Below are positions 1 to 11,236 of a stretch of DNA of 64,000 bases, piece after piece. The stretch's first letter is position 1. The number at the start of each line of letters is the position of its first letter. A model generated the notes under the pieces. That model did not search any database and had not been told where the DNA came from. It saw only the letters and a list, made by a program, of their open reading frames with translations. The stretch covers positions 62,001-126,000 of the forward strand of contig QAOA01004577.1 in assembly GCA_003255065.1 (NCBI GenBank). The letters are read 5' to 3'. A program made the translations under genes and the position numbers. The DNA is from Cercis canadensis (Eukaryota > Streptophyta > Magnoliopsida > Fabales > Fabaceae).

Positions 1-301
1 ACTGAAACAATAATAACATATTGCATCTTAATAGTTAACAAACATAGGTTCTTGAGAATTAGTAATTTTAACACATAAGTAGGCTATATACTTCAAACTN
101 TTATATCTAGCTGAATGTCTTCCCTTTCGTCATTTGTCTATGAGAAACCAGACAAAGAGACAAAAAGATAATTTAGCTTGGGATTTAAGATAGGAACAAC
201 TACTGAAACAATAATAACATATTGCATCTTAATAGTTAACAAACATAGGTTCTTGAGAATTAGTAATTTTAACACATAAGTAGGCTATATACTTCAAACT
301 T
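1..301. repeat. Duplicated contig ends around a single N (assembly seam)
   Basis: Bases 1-99 recur at about 203-301 with essentially the same sequence, and a single N sits at 100. The left copy ends exactly at the N, so this looks like two overlapping contig ends placed side by side rather than a biological tandem repeat. If so, about 200 bases here are redundant. The sequence is AT-rich and non-coding, and probably lies in an intron of the minus-strand gene whose first exon is at 928-1179. Confidence 0.75.
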
Positions 302-927
302 ATTACAATATAAACATCATACAAATATGTAAAGGTGAAAGGGAAAAAGAAATGAGGATTTAATAGAGTATTATTAATTATGAATGGTTGCAAGGGAAGT
401 TATATGAATCTCATGAATGCAAACTTGCAAAAAACTCAAAATATAGCCCCAATATCAATGAATCAGAAACACACAGAAAAAGCAATGTTCCAGTTGAAAG
501 CCAAACCATCAATTCATGTTCACTAATAAGAATTACCCAATCTAAGAGTCCAGTAAAGTCCCAATATAACTCTGCTTCAGGGCACTGCCATTAGTTAGAA
601 TATCAACTGATATATGACATATATTTACAAGCTTAAGTTAAATATCAGAACGTTGATAATTCTGTCCAGAGTCCAAACCCGCTTAATTGTCATTAACATC
701 CCCATCTTCAATACTTGCTATCCAACAACAACCACCCAACCCAACCAAAGCATCTAAGTTTAACCATTTACAAAAGAGTGAACCCAAAATTGATTCATAA
801 AATCAGCCAACATTCTATGATAAGCAAGAGAATTCTGTAAAATAATTAATCTCAATTTGCACAAAGACAGAAGCGGCAAGCAGATAATTATTAGGGTTGG
901 GTGGATTAGTTTGGGGAGAAAGCATAC
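302..927. other. Non-coding stretch, presumed intron 1 of the 928-1179 gene
   Basis: This is AT-rich sequence without a convincing exon on either strand. It lies directly downstream, on the minus strand, of a good splice donor (GTATGC at 927 downward). I read it as the start of a long first intron running past the left edge of the window. The short plus-strand reading frame at 388-594 has no family resemblance I recognise. Confidence 0.5.
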
Positions 928-1179
928 GGTTGGAATGGAATCCTGCGCAGCGAAATAAGACTTGAAGGTACTCCTTCGATTAACATTGCAACCCTGGGAA
1001 CACTTGTTAGCAAATCCAACGATAGGTCTGCAGGCACAAGTGAGGTGACAAAGACCGGTATAGGAAAGAGCTGGAAAAGGTAGGATTATGGGTTTTAGGG
1101 TTTTAAAGGGCTTTGAAGAAAATGAAGAAGAACAAGGACTGGAAGCAAATAGAGACTGATTAGAAAGCAAGGCAGCCAT
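928..1179 (-). CDS. First exon of an unidentified plastid-targeted protein (partial)
   Basis: This exon encodes 84 residues starting MAALLSNQSLFASSPCSSSF. The N-terminus is rich in Ser, Ala, Pro and Lys and has almost no acidic residues, the usual make-up of a chloroplast transit peptide. Reading stays open past residue 84, but a strong donor (ACC then GTATGC) ends the exon at 928 in phase 0, and the sequence beyond it looks like intron. The remaining exons must lie beyond base 1. Three Cys residues in the segment CHLTCAC and two more in NKCSQGC may belong to the transit peptide or the start of the mature protein. I do not recognise the family. The start is supported by an A-rich leader just upstream and the N-terminal MAA context. 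Confidence 0.6.
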
Positions 1180-3512
1180 TCAGATTTTTTTTTTGTTTGG
1201 TTTAGTTAGTTGTATGAAAGAAAAAAAACACCTCCAAGCAAAAGGGAAATGAAAAGACAAGTTGGGAAAAGGCAGGAATGTGGATTTGCCTTGTATTCTG
1301 TCTCTTTATTTGATTCTCATTTCTAAGACATTGCCACAACAAAGAGGATATTTCTAAATTAAGATGAGCTTTAACAGAGTTTTGAGGGGAAAGACTAGTT
1401 TGGGAGAGAAGTAGAAGGGGACGATGTAATAGCAGAACAAACTCCTGTAATTGGACTTGGCTATTTTATATGTCTGCGGGATCGGGGGCATCCTGGACAA
1501 ACACAATAATATGCTAACATAAACGTTTTTTCTGTACAAGGGGATAGCCCATTCCTATGTTGGGTAACTTTGAATGAATTTATTTATTTTTTTTCTATTT
1601 TTTTTACAATATGACCAAAATAAATGTAGAAACTAGAAACCTTACCTTGGCCCAAAAGAAAATGTAGAAACCTTACACTACAATCTCAAGCTGCATTAAT
1701 TTTATTTCTTTATAAAAAAAATATATATTTTAAAATCACTTAAATTAATGTTAAAATTTGCAAATTACCTTTCAATGATGATTATTGAGAATTTGTGGTT
1801 ACATGCAAAATTCCTGCATTTAGTGTTTAGGTGTTGGTTCTTGGTACTACTCGTCAACAAGATGTCTGATGAAACGAGAAAGTGAAGGAATTCCCCTCCA
1901 TTTTGCTTAATAATATCAAGAAAAGTTCCTGGTTCAGCAACCCGCCTTATTTCAGGGGAAAGACAAAAAGAATTCGGGTGCCCTAGCAAAATTCCCTGTT
2001 TTATAGAACGTCTTCCGGTAAAAGATAACGGAATATCTATCGTCACACATTCTACATCTGTCATACGAAGTAGTGACTTTTTTCACACCATACCTCACCA
2101 AACTCTAAGTAGACACTAGCTTCTACAAAAAGGGTGAGGAGCTGCAATGGGTAGTTGCCCACGTGTCCATGCAAATGAATACAGGACGTCAACGCATGCA
2201 ACGTCGGGATCGGATAGTTGCAACTCGAAGTATTGCAGGATTTCGCACCCCGCTTCCCAAATATTGCTCATGCTCAAATGCCAGGAGTTGGTATTGGACA
2301 CGGACATGATCCCTCTGTTAAAAGCTTCCAAGGACTAGAACGCATCAATTTGATACACTAGAACATAATTTCAGCAAGAAAAGATATTAAAATTGGAACT
2401 ATGGGATGGAATGCATCGTGGGTGTATCAATTACATACATTCAGCAGAATAAGCACTAATCCTTCCATGGCAGTCTGAATATTCCACAGATAAAGACTGC
2501 TTCCTTAGAATCCAGAATTGGCCTTTGATTCCCCCCATTTATAAGCCAAATAATTAAAGATCAAACGAGAAGGGGAAAAAAAAGAAAAAGAAAAGGATAA
2601 CAAAACTTGAATTTGACAGCATTACATAATTTGTCAGATATTGACACCATATATTTGACTGAATATCACAAATAAGTCTCATAGTTTGAAGTTTCAACAC
2701 GACAAAACAAAAGCAAAGAAACCTACATATTACTAACTGCAAGGTCAAAAGAGTAGTCAGCTTCCTGCCCGCCTGCCTGCCTGAGTACCTGAACGAAAGG
2801 TAATCAAAATTATCCAAAAACTACTGGAAACATGAATTTTAATCATAGAGATGCAGTTTCCTTAAATCAAACAACAAATGAAGCTAGCCAGCTTTAGCCA
2901 TTCAACAATATAAAGAAACTAGTAATTTTGGCGGCCAGTATTTGGATAGAGATAAATGATGAATCACACATCTTAAAACTTAACATTGACTAAAACCCCC
3001 ACCAAAAGAAAAAACAAAAAAAAGTAACGAAAAATAAAATTACAACTTTTCAGTTCACACAGTCATTAAACAGGCAGACAACGAACATATTCACTATACT
3101 CAAAAATTTGAACCAGTCATCCATCACCAATGATATAATGATATCTATTTATCAGAATCAAATATGAAGCGATCCCATGTTCAAGAATATGCAACCGGTA
3201 ATCCAATAATAGCAAAAAATGATTATTTGTCAATCAAAATCCACCAGAAACATAGGCTTCATAAATATATCAAGCACCAGCTGGGGGAAAATAGATATAT
3301 AATATAAACAAATAAGTTCTACACTCAAAAAAGTTTGAGATAGTGCAGCAAATGCCATAGAGCATAAAATAGTCCAATTCTGCTGTCCAACATTTGTCAA
3401 TAAAGCAGCAATGGCTGATTTTATCATTCAATTCATTTCTAATGATGAATTAATCCAGTCAAATAGAAGCATACCTGTACAGCTACTTATCTGCATGAAA
3501 AAGACATAACTA
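1180..3512. other. Spacer between the plastid-protein exon and ARF17
   Basis: There is no gene I can name here. The region holds the upstream DNA of the 928-1179 gene and, from about 2400 to 3512, the probable 3' untranslated end of ARF17. At 1765-2342 on the minus strand two open stretches (about 99 and 71 codons) abut with a shift of frame between them. They are more protein-like in composition than their surroundings but match nothing I know, so they may be a decayed gene or chance. The rest is AT-rich with short A and T runs. Confidence 0.4.
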
Positions 3513-6500
3513 TTACTTCACAAATGCTTCAACTGCCGAGGCTCTTGGGCATTGGACATCAAGCCTGTTGAGAAATTTTGAGTAAGTCAAAGAATGATCC
3601 AGTGGGTTTTCAACGCCTTTAGTTTCATTGCAGCCTTTACTGCCATTACCTCCTGTGCAACCAGCACTCTGCAAACCACTTTCAACAGGCTGTTCTGTCT
3701 GAATGATCTTACCAAACAGCTGAAATGAACCAGCACCAATTTTTGTTGAGTTAATGCTCTGGGTCCCAACAAATTCTGCGCTAATGGAATGCAAACTACT
3801 CTGGCTATCAAGTGACAAGTTGTCAGACTGAGAACTGCCAATGTTTAGCTCTGTGGACACAGTTTTCAACTTTGGCACTGTGTTGTTCCCGAAGGAATTA
3901 CCATTACACAGATGAGTGTTATCACTCAGAAAGTTGGAAAAACTAGATACAGAAAAAAGATCATGCCTGGCTCCCTGCATGCCAGCAGGAAAAGTGTCAT
4001 AATTCAACAATGGTTGATTCAAGTAAGCCATTGTTGAGTTAGTGAGTCCTGTCATAGGAAAGAAGGGGTCTCCCTCTCGATCAATCAGCACCCCCGAACC
4101 ATGAGAAGCTCTAAATTTTTTTGTGGGGGGAAATGGCGTATGAATTGGAGGTGTGGGGGAAACATGTTCAACCTGCCAAGGGCTGACTCGCTTTGCATTC
4201 TGCAAGACTTCAGGTTCATCCCATGTAACCTGCAATATGAAGATCAGAAATGGTAAGAAGCAAACATATTTGAGATAGATGATAACTTCTGGTACTCTCT
4301 TTTGTGATAAAACATTCTTACCAATGATAAGAATATTTCATCACCACAAATATAGTACTAAGGTTGATTCATAAGAAAAGATTATAAAAAACAGAAGAAG
4401 AAATTCCTGCCACTCATATGAACTTGCAATGAAGGCTGAGCATATTTTGGGACAAACAGAGTAAATAAATATCAAATGTGAATGCCACAAGTGAATTCCT
4501 TCAACATCTACCTGATGCAGCTTCAAATACATCTAAACGAGTCAAGGTAGAAAATTACAGTGTTTAATGACACAAAATCAGCAATGTACCAATAATATAA
4601 ACAGATGACCCTAAACATGTAACCGCATTGAATATAAACCAACGGATAGGGTCCCAACACCCCCTCCCCCCTTCCAAAAAAAAAAAAAAACAGGGGGGTT
4701 GGGAGGAAGTTACATCCCTTAAAGTCAATTTCTCTTTACTGTCCATCTGATGCACTCAAAGTCTAACACAAACTTACATCCCTTAAGCTCTCCAAAAAAA
4801 GAGCACAACAATTTCCACAAAATATAATTGCTAATCCTCAAAATATGGTGATTGGTAACAAATGACATTATTTGCCAATTCCCAGAGTAGACTATTATGA
4901 ATACAACATATAATTGGACTAATTAATTTTCCCAAACACAATGTCGAAATCATCCCAAAGATTTCTATTTTAATGACTTCCCATGTCCCATAAATGGTAT
5001 CCATCGGATCTGCAGGATTTTATCAATCCTGAAAATTACTTCTTAAAACTGCGTCACTCTCAATGAGTTAAACCCGGCAGAAGCAAAAATGTAGAAATTC
5101 AAGATGCCTAAAAGAATCAACACACCAATCTAAATGTAAAAATGCTACATATTACCCCTAACCAAAGGAGGAAACTAGTTCATACCTGCAGTGTCTCAAT
5201 TCAACTTCTGAAACATTTACCAGATATTAGCTAAATACAAATACCTTCTCCAATGTTAATGTTTTGGTTCTGAAAAATAACAAGCCTCTCTTGCTTTCTT
5301 ATATTTCACCTATCACTACTCTAGAGCCCTATTCATCCAATTCTTTCTTTCTTTATATAATTAGCAGCAAGAGAAAAACTAGGTGTAAGCCCTCATACAC
5401 AAATTTCGGCTCCTCAACGTACATCTGATTTGGAATTATAGGCTATCAATTGTATTATTTGTCAGACCACGAAAAATGCACCATCCAGCCAAAATATATC
5501 ATCATGCAAACAATAGACAAACTCAAACAATCGATTAGTGGCAAAACACATGTGCATACCTGAAGCATACGCCAAGGAGAACCCCGCCAAGGCCCGTTAT
5601 CAGGGGCAGATGCCGAAGAGACTGTCCCCTGAAACCAGGTCATCCTGGACGAATCCTCTGTCTCCATAGCCATTTTGACTCTCATTCCCGGAGTCCATAC
5701 GACATTAATTGCTTCCTCCACAACCTCCGCCTTCACCACAAAGTCCGACCACCCTGCCCTTGGATAATACACAACCTCAAACGGCATATTTTGTGCTGCC
5801 AATTCTGCTGCCTCTGCGACTGACTTTGTGGAAAATTTCCCCCTCCCGTTCCTGGAAAACCCCTCACTCCCTCTTAGACCAGCGCAGTTCTCTTCCTGCT
5901 CCTCCTCCTCAAACTTAGTTCTCCCTCCGCCTATCGGGGAGCACCACCTAGCAGAATCACCACCATTTCCTGCAGCAAATCGAACAGCTCTGCGAATCCC
6001 GACGAACATCTCCCCCCTGGAGTTCTTCATGAAAACCACGGAATCACCAGCAACCAACTTCTTGTTATTGACAAACTTGCTCCAGCCAGTAGTGAGCAAG
6101 TGTCGCCTAGGCGTACCCCTGTAAATGTGGCGAAACTCCCAACAGGCTCCGTGAACGTCAGTCACAGACAATGTCTGAACCGGCGGGTCGGCCTGGTAGT
6201 TGAGCGGCGGGAAGATAGAATCAGCACAGAACCTCGGAACAGAGAATCCACCGCCATTGTTGGCATCAGAAGGCGTTAGAATCTTAGCAAATGAGACGAC
6301 CTTGTTATCGTCCGGTGATTCCACCGAATCGCCGATGTCTTGAGGGTGGACTTCCCTGATAGGTTGCAGGAGAAGCTTAGCAAAGACCTCATCGGTGACA
6401 GGATCAGCTAGGAAGTGTACAGCGGAGATGCGACAAGGAATGAAGGGACGGGAGAGGACAAGAGAAGACAAGTATTGAGGAGTTGATGAGGCTTGCTCCA

Positions 6501-6645
6501 GATGGCCTTGAGGGAAGTAGTAAACCCTAGAATGCACAGTTGGGATTTGAACGGAGGCGCCAGCACATGCCCGCCAGATTTTGGGGTCGAGACGGCGAAT
6601 CTGCGGCGCCGGATGTTGGCGTTGCCGTGGCTGTGGCGGAGGCAT
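3513..6645 (-). CDS. ARF17: Auxin response factor 17 (miR160-regulated, no PB1 domain)
   Basis: Two exons, 6645-5560 and 4229-3513, join in phase 0 and give 600 residues; the intron is 5559-4230 with GTATGC and TTGCAG ends. Residues about 120-225 are the plant B3 DNA-binding domain ([19 protein letters not shown], then [13 protein letters not shown]), which in ARFs binds TGTCTC-type auxin elements. The following ARF domain (from about 265) ends in the family signature [15 protein letters not shown], which spans the splice. The protein stops at AVEAFVK without the C-terminal PB1 interaction domain. That, the length (Arabidopsis ARF17 is near 585) and the miR160 site in exon 2 separate it from ARF10 and ARF16. 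ARFs of this clade act as nuclear repressors of auxin-responsive genes. Regulation visible here: the miR160 site, an upstream ORF and a telo-box. Confidence 0.95.
3964..3984 (-). promoter_or_regulatory. miR160 target site in ARF17 exon 2
   Basis: The plus strand here equals mature miR160 except for one base, so the minus-strand mRNA is complementary over 21 positions with a single G:U wobble. The site encodes the conserved peptide AGMQGARHD, which is where miR160 cuts ARF10, ARF16 and ARF17 transcripts in other plants. Confidence 0.95.
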
Positions 6646-6670
6646 AGTTTTCAGGAATTTGCAGAGAATG

Positions 6671-6760
6671 TTAGAGACAACGAAACGAGAGAGAAGGAGA
6701 TGATTTAGTTTTAGTTAGGGACAGAGTGTGAATGAGGGTTTGATTAGGGTTTTTAAACAT
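6671..6760 (-). promoter_or_regulatory. Upstream ORF in the ARF17 leader
   Basis: An ATG at 6760-6758 opens a 29-codon frame that stops with TAA at 6673-6671, 25 bases before the ARF17 ATG. If transcription starts upstream of 6760 this uORF could lower translation; several plant ARF leaders are known to carry uORFs. The transcript start is not known. Confidence 0.45.
6744..6752 (-). promoter_or_regulatory. Telo-box upstream of ARF17
   Basis: The minus strand reads AAACCCTAA, the plant telo-box usually found near transcription start sites and bound by TRB and TRP proteins. Just further upstream (6797-6840) the leader or promoter is CT/GA-rich, which fits BPC-type GAGA-binding sites. Confidence 0.5.
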
Positions 6761-9072
6761 AAGGGGGAAGGAGAAGTTTTTGAGTGCCAGAGTGTGTCTC
6801 TTTCTCTCTCTCTCACTCACTCACTCTCCCTCTCTCTCTAAAAAAATATTGTTGTGTCCGATTGAATCGAGCAAAGACCTCAGTCAGAGAAAATACAGAG
6901 AGAGAGAGACGTATTGGGGTCGGAGAACAGGCACGGAAGCAAAAGCAGTGTGTGTGAAATTAAATAATGCCCTCCACTGGACCATAAAATTACAGTTTTG
7001 GCCACGACAACGTAACTACATTAGAATGTCGATCATTGGGGCCACCACCACTCACATTTAATAGGAGCGTATTTGCTACGCGCTTCATTAATTACTCATC
7101 AGAATCCAAAAACCATCCTTTTTGAAGTTTAGTTATTATTATTATTGCAAGTGTGAACAGATTAAGTTCAATTTTGTAATAATTAAATGTCATATTCATC
7201 TCATCACTTATCTTCAATGTTGTTCTCTTGAGAATCAAAAGTGATATTTCTCTTTAAAAATTCATGTAAATACTGTTAAACCAATAAGAATAAATCAAAA
7301 TCTACTATTCATTTCCCGCAAATAAAAAAAAAAATCTTCTATTCATATGTTAGGATTTCATTATTTATGGGATCACATCACTTGATGGTTTTATAAATGC
7401 TCAAATCTAAATGGAGAAAGTAAAAATATTAAATGAGTATCGATATGTTAGATTATTCCAACTTTTATTAAATGCTTAGTAGGTTGATTTATTTTAAAAT
7501 CTTTAATAAAAATAGAATAAAATTATATAGAAAATGTAAATATTATTAATGAATAGTTTTACTTGAACATTTTTATAAGTGTCCATTAGTTGAAGCGGAT
7601 GCCTCGTGGCCACCTTACTCGTAATAAAGAAGTGTAAGTATATGGTTGACATTCAATTTACATGTCTTTCTATAGTGTATAATGTAAATAAAATCTGTAG
7701 CTTTTCCAAAAAAAAAAAAATATAATTTTTTGATCAATTTTGTTTATAATCAATTAATCACTTTCAATGGGAAATGTTTGAAAAATACTTATCAATATCA
7801 AAATACGTTTTTTACCTCAAAAGTATTCAATGAGATAAGTTTAAATACTGATAAAATAATTATCAGATTAGTATTGAAATCTGACAATAGATATTTAAGT
7901 GAGCTGTGTTTTTGTTATGCCCATTATCCTTATTTGGCGGTATATAGTTATAAATCAAAAACCACACAATATTTTCCATGTAATTTCTTTTATCGAGGCA
8001 AAAAAGAAAGGAAATTATTTTCATTTGCTAAATGTTAAATAAAATTATTGCTATTAAGTTATTTTTATTACAAGTGCTTGTAATATTGTCATGCTTCAAA
8101 ATATATTTAGTGGAAAAAATAATTTGAAATATTTATTCCTACACAGACTGGAGAACCTGAAACGATTTAATTGGCATTAAATTAGGATTGATTAATGAGA
8201 TGGAAGCCAAAAGACAGAAAAAAGTGTTACCTAAAATTAGGACAATTAAGTGAAGTAGTAATTTCAATAAATAGAGGGCGTAACAAAAAGAAAACTAATA
8301 AATTAGAGTGAGTCGGTATCAGAGTGCAGAGTGCTGAGTGAAGAAGAACATATTGGTGTACCACAGACGAGAACATTTTCAGTTGGATGCATTGAATGAC
8401 CAAAATGACCTCACACATCCAAAAGCAGGGGTTTTTCTGTCGTAACTCGTAGGTGTTATCTGGACGTTTGGGGGGCCCCAGGCATGCACGCTTCGATTGG
8501 AGACATTTAACGATAACAGAGGAGGGGGCCCACTACGGTGTGGTGGCGAGGACATAAACAATCAGAGAATCAGTGATAACAATGATGGCCTTTCAGTGAA
8601 AAGTCAACGAATCAAGGGTTGAGATTTCGGGTAACTTAGTTGCCGTACAGGCAGAAGAAGGTTGGCTGTCCATTCATCTGTGAAGGGCCCATAGGAAATG
8701 GCGGGAATATGTAAAATCCGACGGCCACGTTTAGGCAGTTAGAACGAATCTCTGAGGTTCAAATTAAAAAATAAGTTGGGGCGTCGTGTGTGCATTATTT
8801 ATTTATTTTATTTTGTCTGATGTTAAAAAGTGTAATTGGTTAGGTTAGGTGCATGCGCGTGTTGGTAACTTATAAATAGAGAGCCGCATTGTAGGGACTG
8901 AGGAGGCGATGCGATGGACCGGATTTTCATGCTCTCCTGTCGCGATCTGTTAAGTGTGTGTGGACTCTGTCACTGTGGACAAGACCTACATACTGTTACT
9001 GTTTCGTTCTTCTTTTTCTTATTTGTTAATATAAATAAAAATTTAAGGGATGGGCAAAAAAAAAAAAAGTAA
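6761..9072. other. ARF17 promoter side and intergenic DNA
   Basis: I find no coding gene. 6780-6960 is rich in CT and GA runs and belongs to the ARF17 promoter or leader. 7100-8200 is AT-rich. At 8871-8878 there is a clean plus-strand TATAAATA followed by a GC-richer segment (8880-9000) without a long ORF; it could be the start of a non-coding or very short transcript, but I cannot support one. Confidence 0.4.
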
Positions 9073-9252
9073 AGGATTTGGATACGGTCATGTCACTTGA
9101 ATCATATTGCTTAAATCTGAGTCATCCATTCTATTAAAGTTCATTTTAACCATTAAATATTAATGTGTTTTAATGGTTGAAATAACCTTAAATGGAATAG
9201 ACGACTTAAATTTAAGCAACATAAATCAAATGACATGACTGGATCCCTTTCC
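9073..9252. mobile_element. MITE-like hairpin element with about 85-bp arms
   Basis: The left half (GGATTTGGATACGGTCATGTC onward, in part) is an imperfect inverted copy of the right half (ending in CATGACTGGATCCCTTTCC). The arms pair over roughly 80-85 bases around a short AT-rich centre near 9163. A compact, non-coding, near-complete palindrome of about 180 bp is the form of a MITE. No target-site duplication is clear, so the superfamily is open. Confidence 0.65.
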
Positions 9253-9510
9253 AACCTTACACTGCTTTTTTTTATTCCCTATCTCTCTCTCTTTCACTAT
9301 CTTTCAGTAATATGGTCTATTTCTTTCTGGGATTTATGGTCTCATAGTCATAGAGTTTTAGTTAGATTCATTTATTTCTTTTGTACAGTTGAGATTTAAT
9401 TGAACTCCACAATTGCAAGAGTTAGAGTTGTTGAGTAGTCAGAGATTTAGAAGTTTTGGTCAGAGACAATATATACCAAAAAAATTAATTTATTATCTTT
9501 ATTTGCAATC

Positions 9511-9541
<31 letters not shown>

Positions 9542-10633
9542 TTGGATAATTTTTTTTTTTTTTACTTTTATTATACCCACGTACCTAGTAGTATTTGAGT
9601 TTAATTAATTTAAGTTTATTGGGAATTTTATTATATTGTATACCTATACCTATAAAGTCAAGTTTAAACTATTATGGTATAATTCAAAAAAAAAATTATA
9701 CTTCCTCGTTTATTTAAAAAAAGTGTGAGAGTATCATTTCTCCTAAAATATATAGCCAAAATATCATCATTCTATAATTATTATTTTTTTGGTAATACCA
9801 TCATTCTATATAATTCATTCTACATTAGTCTTACTATTTTCATTCTTTTAGGTGAATTTTACTGCTTGAGTTACTCCTAAATGGCATATAACATTTTAGT
9901 TTTATGCAAATATTAAAAGAAATTATTGCAATTGAAACTTGAGTTGAAAAATCTCTCCACTTCTATTTATAAATATTTTTTGATACTTTAATTATGACTT
10001 TAAATTTAAACAAATTTTGTAAGTCTTGGAATAATTTTAATACCACTGACCATAACTGTTTGACTCTCTCCTTTTATTTATTAACTCCACTGCCTTATCT
10101 TATTTCTAAATGTTATATGTCAATCCATGACAAACATATTAAACATCATGTGATAACTGTCCTTACCAGTTGTCATTGTTATTACAAAATAAATATAATA
10201 TAATTAAGAAAACATTTTGGTCAAACGATCAATATATTAAAGGGTATTGGGAGGGACTCTGCGATATATGGTCAAGTACCAGTCTCATAAAATATATGAA
10301 CTTTCAATCTCATGAGTTTTGACAGTATTGCCCGAATAATATTAATATTATTCTTAAAATTTATAAATTTTATGTTTATATTAAGAGTAAATAAATAAAT
10401 AAACAATATTTTGCTCATTGAATATAAATAAAAAATTTAAAAATATATATAATAAAAGATATAATAATGAGATAAAATGTATCTAAAATCTTATACAGCT
10501 AGTGAGCCAACAAAATTAATTCAATTGATAAAGATTAAAATACTTCGTTTGTAAGACTTAAGTTTGAATTCTAATACTAGCAGTCTCTATTTAATAGATA
10601 AGCTATAAGTATCATTGTAAGTCTTTGTTAAAG
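9253..10633. other. AT-rich intergenic DNA
   Basis: No gene is visible. The stretch contains an (AT)n run near 9511-9531, poly-T tracts near 9532-9562 and generally very AT-rich sequence up to the assembly gap. Confidence 0.5.
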
Positions 10634-11236
10634 NNNNNNNNNNNNNNNNNNNNNNNNNNNNNNNNNNNNNNNNNNNNNNNNNNNNNNNNNNNNNNNNNNN
10701 NNNNNNNNNNNNNNNNNNNNNNNNNNNNNNNNNNNNNNNNNNNNNNNNNNNNNNNNNNNNNNNNNNNNNNNNNNNNNNNNNNNNNNNNNNNNNNNNNNNN
10801 NNNNNNNNNNNNNNNNNNNNNNNNNNNNNNNNNNNNNNNNNNNNNNNNNNNNNNNNNNNNNNNNNNNNNNNNNNNNNNNNNNNNNNNNNNNNNNNNNNNN
10901 NNNNNNNNNNNNNNNNNNNNNNNNNNNNNNNNNNNNNNNNNNNNNNNNNNNNNNNNNNNNNNNNNNNNNNNNNNNNNNNNNNNNNNNNNNNNNNNNNNNN
11001 NNNNNNNNNNNNNNNNNNNNNNNNNNNNNNNNNNNNNNNNNNNNNNNNNNNNNNNNNNNNNNNNNNNNNNNNNNNNNNNNNNNNNNNNNNNNNNNNNNNN
11101 NNNNNNNNNNNNNNNNNNNNNNNNNNNNNNNNNNNNNNNNNNNNNNNNNNNNNNNNNNNNNNNNNNNNNNNNNNNNNNNNNNNNNNNNNNNNNNNNNNNN
11201 NNNNNNNNNNNNNNNNNNNNNNNNNNNNNNNNNNNN
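10634..11236. other. Assembly gap (603 N)
   Basis: This is an unbroken run of N. It directly abuts one arm of the foldback element at 11237, whose self-complementary, telomere-like sequence probably caused the break in assembly. The missing left end of that element is likely hidden here. Confidence 0.95.

Noticed and set aside
5709..6124. Plus-strand Pro/Ser-rich frames over ARF17 exon 1
   Set aside because: Antisense shadows of the B3-ARF coding exon.
8871..9000. MicroRNA or short gene after the TATAAATA at 8871
   Set aside because: I found no self-complementary fold or ORF of note downstream of the TATA-like sequence.
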